DNA from: Apoda limacodes
Taxonomy: Eukaryota; Arthropoda; Insecta; Lepidoptera; Limacodidae
Direction of reading: 5' to 3'
Assembly (NCBI GenBank): GCA_946406115.1
Contig: OX291553.1
Coordinates: 15,319,001 to 15,383,000, forward strand
Length of the DNA: 64,000 nt
Position 1 is the stretch's first letter; each line of letters begins with the position of its first letter. Shown here piece by piece: positions 50,009 to 62,829 of the stretch. A program made the position numbers and the translations under genes. The notes beneath the pieces were generated by a model, which saw only the letters and a program-made list of their open reading frames with translations, made no database searches and was not told the origin of the DNA.

Positions 50009-50473
50009 TATTATTATATAGTTATATTCTATTTTCATGAAAAAAAAATCCAAATGCTACGCACTATGCTATGGATCTTTACTGCCGGGACCGCTGCCTG
50101 TACCGAGCCTTAGATGCGACCATAGTCTTCGAGTTATGTAATCTGTACTATGGACTGCGCAATAAGCTCACAAAATTTACCACTGTTTCGAAAGAGACAA
50201 TGCGATACATCGCTAAGTACTTGCCTAAAGCTTATATTTGGTACAAGCATACTGTCATGATGCTTTGTCTCTCTCACTCACATCGGGCATATGTATTTTA
50301 CAGCTGGCTAGGGAATGCGCTATCCAGTCTATGGATGCGACAGAAGTTGGGGACGATGAATTAATTTACTTGAGATCGATATTATAAATTATGTGAGGTA
50401 TCTTGAATAGGTACCTATTTAAAAATCCATTTGAGGTTTTTGAGAAATCAATTTGGAAAAAGGTGACGATTGG

Positions 50474-50791
50474 TCAACTTTCCCTGAATATCTGAGTGAG
50501 GAACTCAACAATTAAATATGGCATTTTATTAAATAATATTTTATCCATTGCAGGTTTTGTATCATTTTCGGTCCAGATACCGCATACTTTCATTGACTTT
50601 TGGATATGCTTGCTTGTAATGCTGGGCATCTTAGTGACAGAATGTTCAAAAATATAGATACGTCTCATTATTGTTAGGAACAAACCCTCACAAACTCGTA
50701 GTATATATTTTAAACAAAATAATATCACCAAAATATGATAAAAAATTAAAAAAGAAGCCATCCATCCCAATTGCCCGGAAGAGATGGCCAT
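50474..50791 (-). CDS. Hypothetical small membrane-type protein, 105 residues
   Basis: A single open frame between CAP genes 1 and 2, with a favourable start context (AAAATGG). Residues about 10-32 form one hydrophobic, probably membrane-spanning segment (MASFLIFYHILVILFCL). The rest is mixed, with basic stretches and no motif I recognise. No introns are needed and no polyadenylation signal was sought in detail. It could be a real small gene, a retrocopy, or chance in AT-rich DNA. The overlapping opposite strand has no better frame. Confidence 0.3.
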   Translation of the reverse strand: MAISSGQLGWMASFLIFYHILVILFCLKYILRVCEGLFLTIMRRIYIFEHSVTKMPSITSKHIQKSMKVCGIWTENDTKPAMDKILFNKMPYLIVEFLTQIFRES

Positions 50792-51145
50792 TTTACCAAC
50801 AAAACAAAACCAAAACGAATATCAAAGAAGTTTTGAAATAAAGATATTTATTTAGATACTTTCTTGATTTCTTATAACAAAGGCTAACATTTGCAGTTAC
50901 ACTACCAACCAAAAGAAGCGAAAAGTGTCACCATCTGGTTGTCATCGGTTGATTAGTTTGCACCGAAAAATGCCTATGGCCAACTAACACCGATCATCAA
51001 CATCCCCGGAATTACCCTATTTATATACTTAAGTAAGGGTTATGTGTTTATACTACAGAATACCTGTAGAAGTGCCTTTCTACAGAAATAAAACATGTTA
51101 CAAGTATAAATCATTATTTTATTTTAATTATAAATTAATTAGAAC

Positions 51146-51151
51146 TTTATT
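51146..51151 (-). terminator. Polyadenylation signal of CAP gene 2
   Basis: AATAAA on the minus strand, about ten bases after the stop codon at 51161-51163. It is the nearest such word and gives a very short 3'UTR. Confidence 0.5.
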
Positions 51152-51160
51152 ACAACCCGA

Positions 51161-54100
51161 TTAACAGTGATCGCCATAAGGACGAGTGCAATCGCCTTCG
51201 CAAATCAGTTTATTGCGTCTTTTACCTTTAGTACTGTATGGATATTGACCAAGATAGTTGCCCCTGAAAAAAAAACCTGTTCATATTAAGAATAATTTTC
51301 GTTCCATGACTGTTATTAATATACAGACTGCTTTTCTGGTCAGTTTAACTTGTTAGAGTTATCTTAAACCATGTCGTGTAACCTGAACGATAATAACTGA
51401 TGACTGCGCAACAGTGCTGATAACAATTTTTAAATGTATCTATCTAATTTATTTTATGTTTTATTTGCTTTAATTATGAGAATATCTTGAACATGCTATC
51501 TTGAATATTTATTTAACAAGCAGATATTAATAAAATTTGTCTTGCATTAAGTACCTAAATAATACTTTAAGCGATGTTATTTCCGTTTTAAATTAAATCA
51601 ATGGAAAATCATTGACTAATTCATTATGTTAAAAAAAAAAACAGCATTAGAGACCAATATAGTCTATGGTTGGTTCTATATTTATTTATTAGATAATCAT
51701 TTAATGAGCGTCTGCTAAAATATCAAAAGTTTTTTATGTTTTTCCTTTTCAAATTATGTACGTTTTGAAATCTATCATCTTTATAACAAAACTGAGAATT
51801 CTTTAAAAATACTTTTATAAAGTACAAGCTTGTGCCCGCGGTTTCACCCGCCCTAAATTCGGTTATCGGTGTAGGATTTCAACGGAAATTCCTCAATTAT
51901 AGAAAAAAACGATTCACACTTGACGTTTTCAAGTAGCCTATGTCCTTCCCCGGGACTTAAACTATCTCCAAGTCAAATTTGCCAGCGGTTCTACCCACCC
52001 TAAATCCGGTTATCGGTGTAGAATTTCAAGGGCAACTCCTAAATTACAAAAAAAAGAAACCGACTCAAACTTGACGTTTTCAAGTAGCCTAAAGTCCTTC
52101 CCCGTGACTCAAACTATCTCCATGTCAAAAGACAATGCCGGAATTTTTATGAAAGATGGTGCCTTTTATTTTTTGGGTGGCCGTCAACCAAACCTTTTTA
52201 TTTTTGCTTAAAATGACGCAGTGAACAACAAACAGTATGACATGTATACCTCTAAACTTAGTCGGAACTGAGTGATAAGGGTTGGAAGACGACTATCAAC
52301 TGTGGTAATTCCGACAGATTTAAACACGGAATCTTTTTGCAATCTGGGTAAACAAAAATGACCTTGACCCGTGTCCAAAGGTTACATTAAAGTTTCTCAA
52401 ACATTTTTAATAAATTGAATAAATGTTTATTTTTAGTTATTTCTTCAATCAATTCATTGATATACTGTGTTTCATACGATTTTGACTTTGCGATTCGATT
52501 GCTTTACGATGATTATTATTATCTCGATTGTAGATTTAATGTAGTATTTGATAGACTTGCGTTTCGTAAATATGTTTAGTTTAGTACACTTGAATATTTT
52601 GACATGTAAAGTTTGACAAAAAGTACACATTTAATTTAAATATATTAATATTGCATTTGTGACGTGCAGTGAAAAAGTAGCCGCATAAACTCGCTTCTTT
52701 TAACTCGACCGATCAAAGAATCGGAAAGCTACGACTACAGTTTTATATGAGACCGCGTGTCAACGTGACACCATTTTAATAATATGTTCGTTGTATGCGT
52801 ATTGAACGTAACGAAACGAATGACATTTGTGATCGCTGAGCTTAGCGATTGGTCTTCAGTCCACTTTGTGTACTTTCGAAAACGCCGTCTTCTAACTCTA
52901 CCATTCCATTCGACTAGTAGAAATTGAACGGAAAGGAATAAACGAATCGTATGATATTTTTGCTGTCTCAGATTAGCGATTGGGTCGTTATTCCACTATT
53001 TCTACACCCGAAAACCCTAGCTTCTTACTTCACTGTATAGTTCGATTAATAAAACAAATATGTTAAAATCGAACAGAATGGAACAAAAAAAAACGTATGA
53101 CATTTTAGGGGGCTTAGGCTTCACAAGTTTAGCGTGACATGAAAATGAACAAAACGTATGAACGATGAAAGTTTATGACGTTACTTGCTATCCATCGAAA
53201 AAAATCATAGATTTGTTCCTTTTCTATGCTATCGGTATTATCGCTACAAGCCACTGTGGGCGCCAAATCTGTAATGGAGTCGCTTATTACACGGGCTGTA
53301 CAAACATACCTCGTAACGTTGTAGAGGCGAAGCGCGGAGAACTTGTGCCTAAAATCGGGACCACTCTGTCCAAGGTCTCTGACTGGGGACGGTAAAACTT
53401 GGTCCGATTAACGCGTTCACTGCTAAGAAAACCCCATTCAATGAGATCCCACGATTACAAAACACTCCCTTCGCCATCTCCAAGAGCATTGGGCAGGGCT
53501 ACCGAGAGGGGGGGGTGACGGGTGGGTTTCCCCCGGGCTCGCAGTTTTAAGAAGGGTTCACTTTACTGACGATTTTGACTGTTTGCATAGAATCAATTCT
53601 TTCAAATTTTCGCGCCCGAAGAGCAACGACCAATGAGAACACGCTATTGGTTTGTGAAGCCGAAATAAAGTCCTGCACATGGATACCCCCGGGCCCTGAT
53701 TTTCTCTCTGCGGCCCTGGATTATTGATTTTGACATCTCCAGCGATGTTCAGTTACGAGATCATTTGCAAGATAAGGTGAAGCTGGTGTCTAAAAGACTT
53801 GGATTGCTCAAAAGAGCGGAGCAATACTACACCTCAGGGCAAAGGTTGTTGCTTTACGAGTCGCAGGTCGCGGGCGCAGAGACTGACAGGCTAAGAGAAT
53901 CGTCAACTCGATCCCGAACTCACAAGCTATGTCGAACTCTTAAGTCTGAGGAGAGACTTTGCCTTCCTGTGTGTGTTTTACCGCTTGTATGATGGGATTT
54001 GTTCTAAGGAATTGTTCGAAATTATGCCCATGCCTACTTTCTACCATTGCATCGCTCGCTATCGTCAGGAAATTCATTTACACACCTTAGAACCTTAATA

Positions 54101-57100
54101 GTCATGTACAGTGTGGTTTTAGAGAAACTTCCTACCGCGAACGCTTAAGTTGTGGAATAAACGCTCTGTCAGTTTTTCTGTATGGATTTAAGTATGAAGT
54201 TCTTCAAGAAATAATTTATTAGATTATTAAAGGGTTCATAGTCTGCGGTGACCGCCATTTCATTAGAGAATTCGTGAAAAAAATATAAAAATTCTGTAGG
54301 AATTACTACATTTTTTGTCGACTTCCAACATTCATAACACAGTTCCATCTAAGATTAGAGGTACACATAATAATGGCAAATAATTTGTTAGAACTCCTTT
54401 TAAAAATTTATGATAAAATGTTTACACTTACGCTGGGCCATAGTTGCAAACGACGAGAAAATTTTTCCAACCGTCTTTCATATATACTGATACGGCACAA
54501 CCTATTCGGAATGAATTAGCCCAAGCCATCTGAAACAAAATTCAATATAATTATGAATATCTTTCAAATATCAATCGAGTTCGTGCTTCTTTGGTCTAAG
54601 CCTCCTTCTCCAAGGAGCGGCCTGTGTTTGTGAGTAAATTTTCGCAAAATGAAAATATCATTTCCTACCTGGGGCTTATTCCACGAAACTGCAAATTCCT
54701 CACTCCGCGAGTTTCATTACTTTTCTGTTCCAACAATCTTTTAAAGACTCATATAATAAGAGAAGGTAGTCAACTCTTCACTTATGAAAATTATAAGGAG
54801 AGAAGAATACCGATTCGCAGATTTGTATGATGGAAAAAGCCTGGTCTGGCCCACCCTAGCCCAGTCTGTTCATCCATAGCCCAAAAACTGATTAGGCCCA
54901 TTAGCAGCGCAATTTGCCTCCTGTCTTGATCTATCTAAGTCGGTAGCATACGTAAATACCTACTTACGTATTATCTTGTTGATTATTGATATAAATATTA
55001 AATATAAATTTAATATTTTTTAAACATAACACACAGCGCCTTACATACTTTTTTTGTAAATACATACATAAAGCCCAGTCTCAATACAAACACTAATAAT
55101 AAATGTTTGTCTTGTGCGGGAATCGAACCCACGCTCCTCGCTTCAGCAGTCGGATCGTGAAAAAAATCTCTTTGAGTTTTATATAGATAAACAAACAGTC
55201 AAGTGTAAGTCGAACTTTTGACCTTTGCAACCATGGCAAAAGAGCTACGGCCTGCTAGGTATGTTATGATCTCCAAAAAGCCATTCTAGGCACTTTAGAA
55301 TGTATCTCTACCTACAGATGACATTATAAAGTAACACACGGAGTAGAAAGTATAAAAAGTGGTTGAAAAAATATGTCAGTTTCCAAATTCCCTTAACTTC
55401 TTGTGAGTTCATGTAACTTTTTCGAACTACGCCGCAAACCAGAAGATTAAATTAAAACATAAAATATGTGTCTGTCAATCTTATCGGTGCAAGCAAATAT
55501 TGACTTTAAGGTGACGAACATTATCATGTCCCCACTGTAAATAGGTTTTTTTTAAATTGGCACTGTAGATATCTGCCGGAAAGTTTTATACCATCTATGG
55601 TCTAACTAGCGGCTTCCCATCGTTCTAACTAGGTAGTCTGTCCACCAGGAAAAAGGTCATCCCACGCTGCCCAATATACACTGCGTAGTCGTCATTTGTT
55701 TTTCTTCCTTATCGGTTATCGTTTTAAAGAGCAAAGTTGCTCTTTTTTAAAAATTATACCCTTTATACACTATTACTAACCTGTGTGTAGTGTCCAATTT
55801 GGCGATCTGAAGAGCCATTAAAGTCACTGGCCTGTAGACGCCTGTAAATGAAATCCTTGTGTTCCTCGAACCATGACTCCGATGCATTGTCCACGTTTAG
55901 TTTGTAGGATTGTTTCGTGGTTCCGTACCAATACAGGTTTTCTCCTGTCCTGAATCTGCCAGATGCTGTAAAATAGTGACTTTTCTAAGTATTTGTTTGT
56001 AAACAACATACACTTTTTTTATTACCTTTCTCTGACTGTGTAAAGCCATGTATGTAAGTACTTTCATGGGTACTTACGTTTCTTTACTTCTCTCCTACTA
56101 GGAAAGAAACGTAAGTAAGAAAAATTAATAAGTTAATTAGCAATAAAATTCTGTTAAGAGCATAGACGCCCTTATCCAGCGAACAATAATAAATTGTCTG
56201 CCCTTATCACATTCGCACACCAAAGCATAAGGATCTTATGGATGACCAATGCAAGACAGTACCTAACTAAGATAAATGTGCTAACCTATCTACTTTTTTA
56301 AAATAGTAAACCTACCTTTTACTTTTGGCATGTTATCTAAAAGACTAACACAGCCCCGCTTTATTTTTAGCGTTCTGCGGCCAAATAACTAAACTAACGC
56401 GGAACTCTTAGAGTCATTTCTGTCCGATCCTCCGTATGGAACAGCCTTATAACTCTGCCATCATCTGTCTATTTATGGGTTCTTTCAGTATGGGGTTCTT
56501 CAAGAAGTGATTAAATTTTTTAAAAGGTTATGGCGTCCATGGGCTGGGGTAACCGTTTCATATCAGGCGGGCGTAAGCTCGGTTGCTACCTCGGTGGTAT
56601 AAATGAAAAAAAATCTCTCCGTACATAAAACTGGATTTTTTTTTCTTCGTGCACCCCATTGTGAGGGATATTGTTTGATAGCTCTTTTTTTCTAAAATGT
56701 ATATTTTACTTTACGAGTGACCTATTGGCTTCCTATTGTTCATTTTGCTGGCTACCTAGTATGATGGTTAGTCTAACGATGTAATTAGTTATTTCCACAG
56801 ATAGTGTGATACGGAGGAAAAAATGCGTCTGTTCCGCGCTGGTGTGAAAAAATGGTGTGACGTTGTGTCTACGACCCTAAGGCCAACGTTTGTAAAAGAA
56901 AGCTCTAATATTGAAAGCTGAATATAGAGTTGTAAAATTTTCGTATAACCTCATGAAATCCTAAAAAGGCAACACTCACCGACTGTTTTGTCAGGATTGT
57001 GAGAAAACTTATTTCTAGAAGCCCACTTAGCTGCTTTATCTGCCAACTCCGTGTCCCATGTCTGTAAAGAGATCAAGAGATTAGACATTGGCTCATTTTC

Positions 57101-60100
57101 AAGGTTTCGTAACCAAATGGGAAAAACGGAAACCCTACAGTTAGTCATGACCATGTGTTCTGAAAATCTGAAATAAACAAATATAATGTTTTTAACATCA
57201 TCAGTTTTCAAGTTTTCGCAATAAATATCGTTCTACGGAACCCTTACCATACGATCTATTTTTAGCCGGTTTTTGGAGTTATGGGATTATGGCGATTTTA
57301 AAGTCTAGGTTTGAGCGTCTAAAACGTTTTGAATATCCGAATAATCTTCTTGAAAATGTTAATATGGAATTTATACAAAAAAAATACCAATTTAAGTGCC
57401 TTTTAGGGTTCCGTATTTAACAAAGAATGTCCGTCTGTCTGTTCGAGGCTTAGCTCAGAGACTTGTACACGTAAAGTAAGAATATTTTTTTTCCCATTTG
57501 ATCGGTCGTTAAATAATTTTGTGGGTGTGTAAAAGGCACTAAATCAAAAACTAGTTTTTACTTAAAACTAGTTTTCGATTTGGTGCCCCGACTCCGAAAA
57601 TTTTATTTCTAAATTTTGTTAGAGTCAATCAACTGTGTCCCCCGCCCCTGCCAGCTAAATGGCAAAACGAAATTAAAAAAAAAAAACTAACGCAGCTAAG
57701 TAGTTCAACAAGTAGCAACGCAGCCTTTTAAGTCTGCATATTTTTACGGGTAACCACGAAATCTACACCAAAGACTATAATGTATACCAGAAAACCCTAC
57801 ACTGCGCGTGGCCCGACACTTTTGACTGGTTAAATGGTCTAAGACTGACACGCATTTTTTTTAAATATACACGACTGATTTATTTCTTTTTTAGGGTTCC
57901 GTTGCCAAATGGCTAAAAACGGAACCCTTATAGATTCGTCATGTCTGTCTGTCTGTCCGTCCGTATGTCACAGCCACTTTTTTCCGGAAACTATAAGAAC
58001 TATACTGCTGAAACTTGGTAAGTAGATGTATTCTGTGAACCGCATTAAGATTTGTACACAAAAATAGAAAAAAAACAATAAATTTTTGGGTTTCCCCATA
58101 CTTAGAACTGAAACTCAAAATTTTTGTTTCATCAAACCCATACGTGTGGTGTATCTATGGATAGGTCTTCAAAAATGATACTGAGGTTTTTAATATCATT
58201 TTTTCCTAAACTCAATAGTTTGCGCGAGAGACGCTTCCAAATTGGTAAAAGGTGTTCCCCCCCCCCCCTGTAACTTCTAAAATAAGAGAATGATAAAACT
58301 AAAAAAAATATATGATGTACATTACCATGCAAACTTCCACCGAAAATTGATTTGAACGAGATCTAGTAAGTATTATTTTTTTAATACATCATAAATCGTA
58401 AACCGCAATTTACCTTTCATTCAATCAACTCAAATTTAAATATTTTTTTTGTGTTTGTAGATTACATAAATGGTGGTAGGTACGGAACCCTCAGTGCACG
58501 AGTCCAACTCGCACTTGGCCGGTTTTTTGTATATTGTTAACTATAAAGCTTGTCAATACAACAACAATAATGTACATTACCCTACAAATTTCTGACATCA
58601 TCTCAGCATTTCGCATTTTTGCTAGTTTTTGCGACCCATAGCGATAGCAGTCACAGAAACGTCATCATACGAACATTTCAAGACGACTTTTTGTAACCTT
58701 ACCCAATTGCCTGCACCGTCTTTTTCTGCGATCAGTACCAAAAAGCACGAACAAATTACCCTCGTGTTAATAAAATCATAATGTTTTAAAATGTGTTAAG
58801 AATTATAATGTCACATTTGTTTACGTACCATGTATCTCATATCCGTGGCCGCAGGTTGACCAGGCACTCTACCCATGACCAATTTGTATCTGAGTTGGTT
58901 GTGCCCATCTACGAATACTTTAATTACTTTACACGACAATGGGACCGCTGAAAATAAGAACATCGATAGTTCATTTCCTATGATTTTTATTTTTCTGCAT
59001 TTTTATTTGATTGACTAGTCTACAAAAAGCAGTAAGGTGTTTATATTAGAAGGACCAAAGTTCGTGCACATATGAAATGTGCGTATTATTCGTATATAAG
59101 GAGGTATGAGCATATTAATAAAGTTTGGCATATATCCCGCATTTACCCTTTTTTTTTTTGGGTTTGATACTTTTAAATTAGTGCAAGTTTAAAAACTAAA
59201 ACTCGACTACGAAAAGATTTAATTTTTTTATTTATTTCAAGTTGCGAAATTACCTTATAAATATTCGTAATAAAATTAAGACCTGCCATCTGACACCAAA
59301 CACGACAAACTTTTTTTTTGGACATTTTTTGGCCAGGTGCCAGAAGAAACACCGTTGGTTTTAGTCGGTAAGAGTCCAACCTGTGCGCTGTTCTCGCAGC
59401 GCATAAGTATCCGTATTCACAACACAAAAAAAAAAGGTATTACACGTAATAAAACCACAAACAACAGTTCCGCTTCCCCCAAACCACTCATTTAATGATT
59501 AGCCTTATTTCAATAATATAACTCTTTAAAAGCTTGAGTAGTTTGCAAAAGAAAAAGTTATTTAGTATTTTTTTTTGTATATTCTGTAGACAATTCAAGT
59601 CGAAGTTGTAAAATTTCTATCTTAATTTTACGCAAACTTGAATACTTACTGTTACATACGTTAACATACGAGAATTTAATTTATTAAGTTAAACTCGTCA
59701 AAACTGGCTTAGTTAGCTAGGATAAAGAAAAATAAATGAGTTTTGAAAAAGGTAAACTATACTTTTTAAAAAATACATGCTACAATTTAAATGGGCGGTT
59801 ACATGTATAAATGCATTAAGACCCGCACATCTGATTAAAGTTTGGTTTTATGATTTTTGTATGATACCTAACTAAAAAAAGTTACACAAATAATTCGAAA
59901 CTTATAGATGTGATGCAATATATAAGATCTGGCATCAAGCACAGCGTGAAAACCTCGGCTTTTAGAACCCAGGCATGTCAACAGTTTCTTTTTAGACTAA
60001 ATTTAGTCTTTTTAAGAAACAAAATGATCTTAAGGTGTTTGGAACTTTTAAACCCGGACTATAAATGAAACCCCGCTCGGACGCTCCCCGGACGCCCTCT

Positions 60101-60527
60101 TAATTAGAACAAATCTGAAGAAACCCGGAGGAAAGGCAAGTATCTTGAACTTCAAAAAAATCTTGAAAGTTACTACCGAAATTCAAATTATGACTTGCTA
60201 AAAGAGACAAAATGAACTCAAAAAACTATTAAAGAATACAACTTGAATAAAACGAACTACGGTTAGTTACTTCAAAAAATATTTTACACTTTACACTTTT
60301 TCACTAATAAACGTATAAACAACAAAAAAGAAAGAAGTTATTAATAATTCTATAATATACATTAAGCAAGGTTTATTCTTAACAAACTATAAAACCACTG
60401 ATAAATGCGCATATGCATCTAATGACATTATTTCGACGCTGGATAGTACCTAAATATAACACTGAAACTAACATTTACACTGTGCTAAAGCGCAAACAGC
60501 CGCGAACAAAATAATTCGTAGATCCAT
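51161..60527 (-). CDS. Secreted CAP/SCP protein (insect antigen-5-like), gene 2
   Basis: Six exons on the minus strand: 60473-60527, 58829-58947, 56980-57061, 55781-55965, 54432-54529 and 51161-51263. They total 642 bases, or 213 residues. The signal peptide is MDLRIILFAAVCALAQC. CAP motifs in order: FVDGHNQLR near 30-38, GRVPGQPAATDM, WDTELADKAAKWAS, FSHNPDKTV, GENLYWY, GHYTQ at 143-147, MAWANSFRIGCAVSVY and VCNYGPAGNYLGQYPYS at 174-190, ending CEGDC and DHC. His and Glu positions of the CAP cavity are kept. Exons 2, 3, 5 and 6 have the same lengths as in gene 1 (119, 82, 98, 103) and the same phases; exon 4 is nine bases longer. Exon 1 can end at the shared GTTAGT donor or an earlier GTAAAT, both in phase. 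The gene lies head to tail with genes 1 and 3, so it arose by tandem duplication. Confidence 0.92.
51826..52130 (+). repeat. Two neighbouring partial copies of the CTTCGCCCGCC-type repeat
   Basis: Two units of about 145-150 bases stand in tandem. Each begins near a CACCCGCCCTAAAT or CACCCTAAATCCGG word, then GTTATCGGTGTAG, CTTGACGTTTTCAAGTAGCC and AAACTATCTCCA. They lie in intron 5 of CAP gene 2. Confidence 0.65.
52640..53130. repeat. Three diverged tandem units of about 160-180 bases
   Basis: The words GCTTAGCGATTGG and GATTAGCGATTGGG, CGTATGACATTT-like words, and ACTTTCGAAAACGCC versus ACACCCGAAAACCC recur in the same order about 170 bases apart. Boundaries are uncertain. It lies in intron 5 of CAP gene 2. 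Confidence 0.4.
53740..54275 (+). pseudogene. LINE RT C-terminal remnant
   Basis: It starts VQLRDHLQDKVKLVSKRLGL and LKRAEQYYTSGQRLLLYESQ, a conserved RT thumb region. With frame changes it continues to NSHVQCGFRETSY and ends GTCTGCGGTGACCGCC-like. It is the same LINE family as 37560-38015 and lies in intron 5 of CAP gene 2. Confidence 0.75.
55048..55165 (-). mobile_element. tRNA-derived SINE, second copy
   Basis: Read on the minus strand: CGATCCGACTGCTGAAGCG, then the good B box GTGGGTTCGATTCCCGC, then ACAAGACAAACATTT and GTGTTTGTATTGAGACTGGG with a TATGTATGTA-type end. It is the same family as 21765-21912. The 5' part with the A box is truncated or degraded. It lies in intron 4 of CAP gene 2. 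Confidence 0.7.
56440..56612 (+). mobile_element. LINE 3' end
   Basis: It has FFQYGVLQEVIKFFKRL-type coding remains, then GGTAACCGTTTCATATCAGG and CGGTGGTATAAATG followed by an A run. It is the same tail family as 39974-40178 and lies in intron 3 of CAP gene 2. Confidence 0.65.
57405..58540 (+). repeat. GGTTCCGTACC-type repeat: one short and one long copy
   Basis: A short piece at 57405-57480 (AGGGTTCCGTATTTAACAAA, then GTCCGTCTGTCTG). A long copy at about 57890-58540 runs from TAGGGTTCCGTTGCCAAATG through GTCTGTCTGTCTGTCCGTCC to GGTACGGAACCCTCAGTGCA and CTCGCACTTGGCCGG. Both lie in intron 2 of CAP gene 2. Confidence 0.75.
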
Positions 60528-60602
60528 TTTTTCTGTAATTAAAGAGCTGAAGACAGCATTTAGTACTCTAGCTAGACTGAAAACTTAATCACTGTACGTG
60601 TG

Positions 60603-60609
60603 TATATAA
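60603..60609 (-). promoter_or_regulatory. Putative TATA box of CAP gene 2
   Basis: TTATATA within CTCTTTATATACACACG on the minus strand, about 76 bases upstream of the ATG. It aligns with the weaker element before CAP gene 1. It would give a 5'UTR of roughly 45 bases if transcription starts 30 bases downstream; that estimate is inference. Confidence 0.45.
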
Positions 60610-60639
60610 AGAGAAACAATTTAAGTAACCACAGATTGT

Positions 60640-62829
60640 ACGTCATTTCATTATATTATTCGGTTAGTAAAATGACTCATTTAGATAAAGGGGTTTTCAC
60701 ATGAGGAATTTGGAAACTTACTTATGTCTTACTTAATTATTTATTAGCCATTGCCCTAGTTACTAAAGATTTAATACCATAACTTAGGGCGTGACTCCAA
60801 ATTTTCATAATTTTTTACCAATTTTTTAAGTTCTTGACCACTTTAGATGTAACTTCACTACTTACGCACGCCTAGTTGCATATCACCTCCCCCTTTCTTT
60901 ACTCAAGGATAATTTAATGTAACACAGGCTCTTAAGTATAGTAAACTCGGGGATTTTTTTTCCAGTAACTTGATTAGGATAAAGGGTTCCCTCTTCCGTC
61001 TCTACAGTTATTCAGTTGAATGCCCCATCTGAAAACAAATTTTCGCGTTTACTACTAGGATAGAGCGCATTCAATGCGTTAAATGCTTGCGCAGCTGGGG
61101 GCTGTCTCTTAACGACATTCATAATTTTATTAGTAATAAGTAATCTCAATAATACTATACGATTTTGTGGCATGAAAAAGAATTTATTTTGTTCGTCGCC
61201 AAAATTACAACAAAATTGAAATCAAGCATTGAAAGATAGCCCCCTACTTTTCGTCTAGGAGTGTAGTTATAGGCTACATCAATGCGCCTGCACAGGTATC
61301 AACTCTAAAATACGCATGCCAATAGCTCAAAGAGGGATGTCCGTAGTCGTTTAGTTGAATTAATTTTTTGATTTTCCTAAATTTTTAATTATATTTAATA
61401 TTATGTTTTTTGTTTTTATTATTTGCAACCCTAGTTAAAAAGGGGTACTTGACTAGAAGAATAAAAACGTTCATACTAAATTCTTTATTCATCAAAGATA
61501 CATGTAGGTACCTTACTTATAAGATAAAAATATTTCAATCAACAAATATTTCCTTTATGGACGTCATTTGTGTATTTATGTATTTGTAATTTTCTGTGTA
61601 CTTTATATGTGAGGTTTGTATGATAAATAAATGAACCAGATAACAATATGTTTGTGTGAAGAATTATGCATCAAGGACTTAAAAAATATTACAAGCAAAC
61701 AATAAGCAAGTAACCAGACCATCCGCCATTGAAAATTTATATGGGACTCGGGAGCGGGAGCAACGACTTCATCTTCATATGCGCCATCACAGAATAAGGG
61801 ATAGTTGCGACAACTACGCTTCTTTTTTAAAAACAAATACCGAAACACCTGTTACTTTGTTTATATAGGAGAAGCTGTGTTCCATTTTTAGGGTTTAGTA
61901 CACAGAGCCCAGTAGCGCCAGCGCCCAGTATTCCTTGCTCTGTGGTTTAGTACCTGAAGGGGCCAAATGTAGCCCTATATTGTTGTCTCTCACGTGTCCC
62001 TCTGTCCGACCGTCAACTGCCACTCAAGTTTTACAGCTAAAAGGTTATCAAGCTATCAGTCTTCAAATTTTCACAGAATAAGCATCTTGTTGACCTTAAG
62101 CTGTACAAATTGTCCAAAAATATCATGAAAGGTGCTCCCATACAGCTTAAGGCAAATTTTACCTACCTCATCGTTACCTATATTAGGGTCTTGTACCTGA
62201 AGAGTAACGGAGCCCGTCCTCCTCCTGTCCGTCGTCTGTCACACAGGTTTTACAGTTAAACGGTTGCAGTTAAAGCTAAAAAAATTTGAAAATAAAGTCA
62301 ATAATTATTTTTAAATGTTGTTAAAAGGGGGCGAAAAAACATTTTGACCTACCGCATCGAGTAGGGCATCATTTAGGACTTGTTGAGTACATAATTACTG
62401 TGTTTTTTTTTAATGTTGAAAAACAAAGGAATGGGAAGCTACCAAAGTCCGTACTCAAAAAGAAAAAAAACCCTTATAGGATCACTTTGCTGTCCTTCTG
62501 TCTCTCTGCATGTCTGCCTGTCTGTCAAGACCCTTTTGTTTCTCAGGAAGTGTAAAAATATAACGTTGAAATTAATATCAAATACTAAGGTCTATGGTTC
62601 CTTGAAGCTGTAAAAAAATCGAGCCAATTTTTGTCCCATATTTAAAGATCTTTCTATTTTCGTTCCCATGCAAACTGCTGGCCAAATTTCATGCAATTTT
62701 CTTCAGTGGTGCAGTTTTTTCTGCAGTTAATACATTGTAATACAAAAATGAAACATATAAGAAGTATAAAAAAGTTATCATATATTTATTAATAATAAAT
62801 TAATAATGAATTATCACTTTATAACTGTT
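60640..62829. other. Spacer between CAP genes 2 and 3
   Basis: No exon is supported. Two related pieces near 61940-62060 and 62190-62270 share GTACCTGAAG, a TGTCCGTC-like word and AGTTTTACAGCTAA or GGTTTTACAGTTAA. They look like degraded copies of the GGTTCCGTACC-type repeat, as does 62450-62700. Near 61100 and 61235 the words TGGGGGCTGTCTCTT and AAAGATAGCCCCCTA are loose inverted copies. Confidence 0.45.

Noticed and set aside
50071..50364. A 97-residue frame on the plus strand between CAP genes 1 and 2
   Set aside because: Part of it is protein-like (ELCNLYYGLRNKL), but no family is recognised and there is no supporting start context or neighbour. It may be a repeat remnant.
55105..55150. 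tRNA gene on the minus strand
   Set aside because: Only the B box and T-arm are good. The following sequence matches the body of the SINE at 21765, so this is a SINE copy.
61100..61260. Inverted-repeat transposon around GGGGGCTGTCTCTT and AAAGATAGCCCCC
   Set aside because: The match is short and imperfect and does not extend. No flanking duplication is visible.
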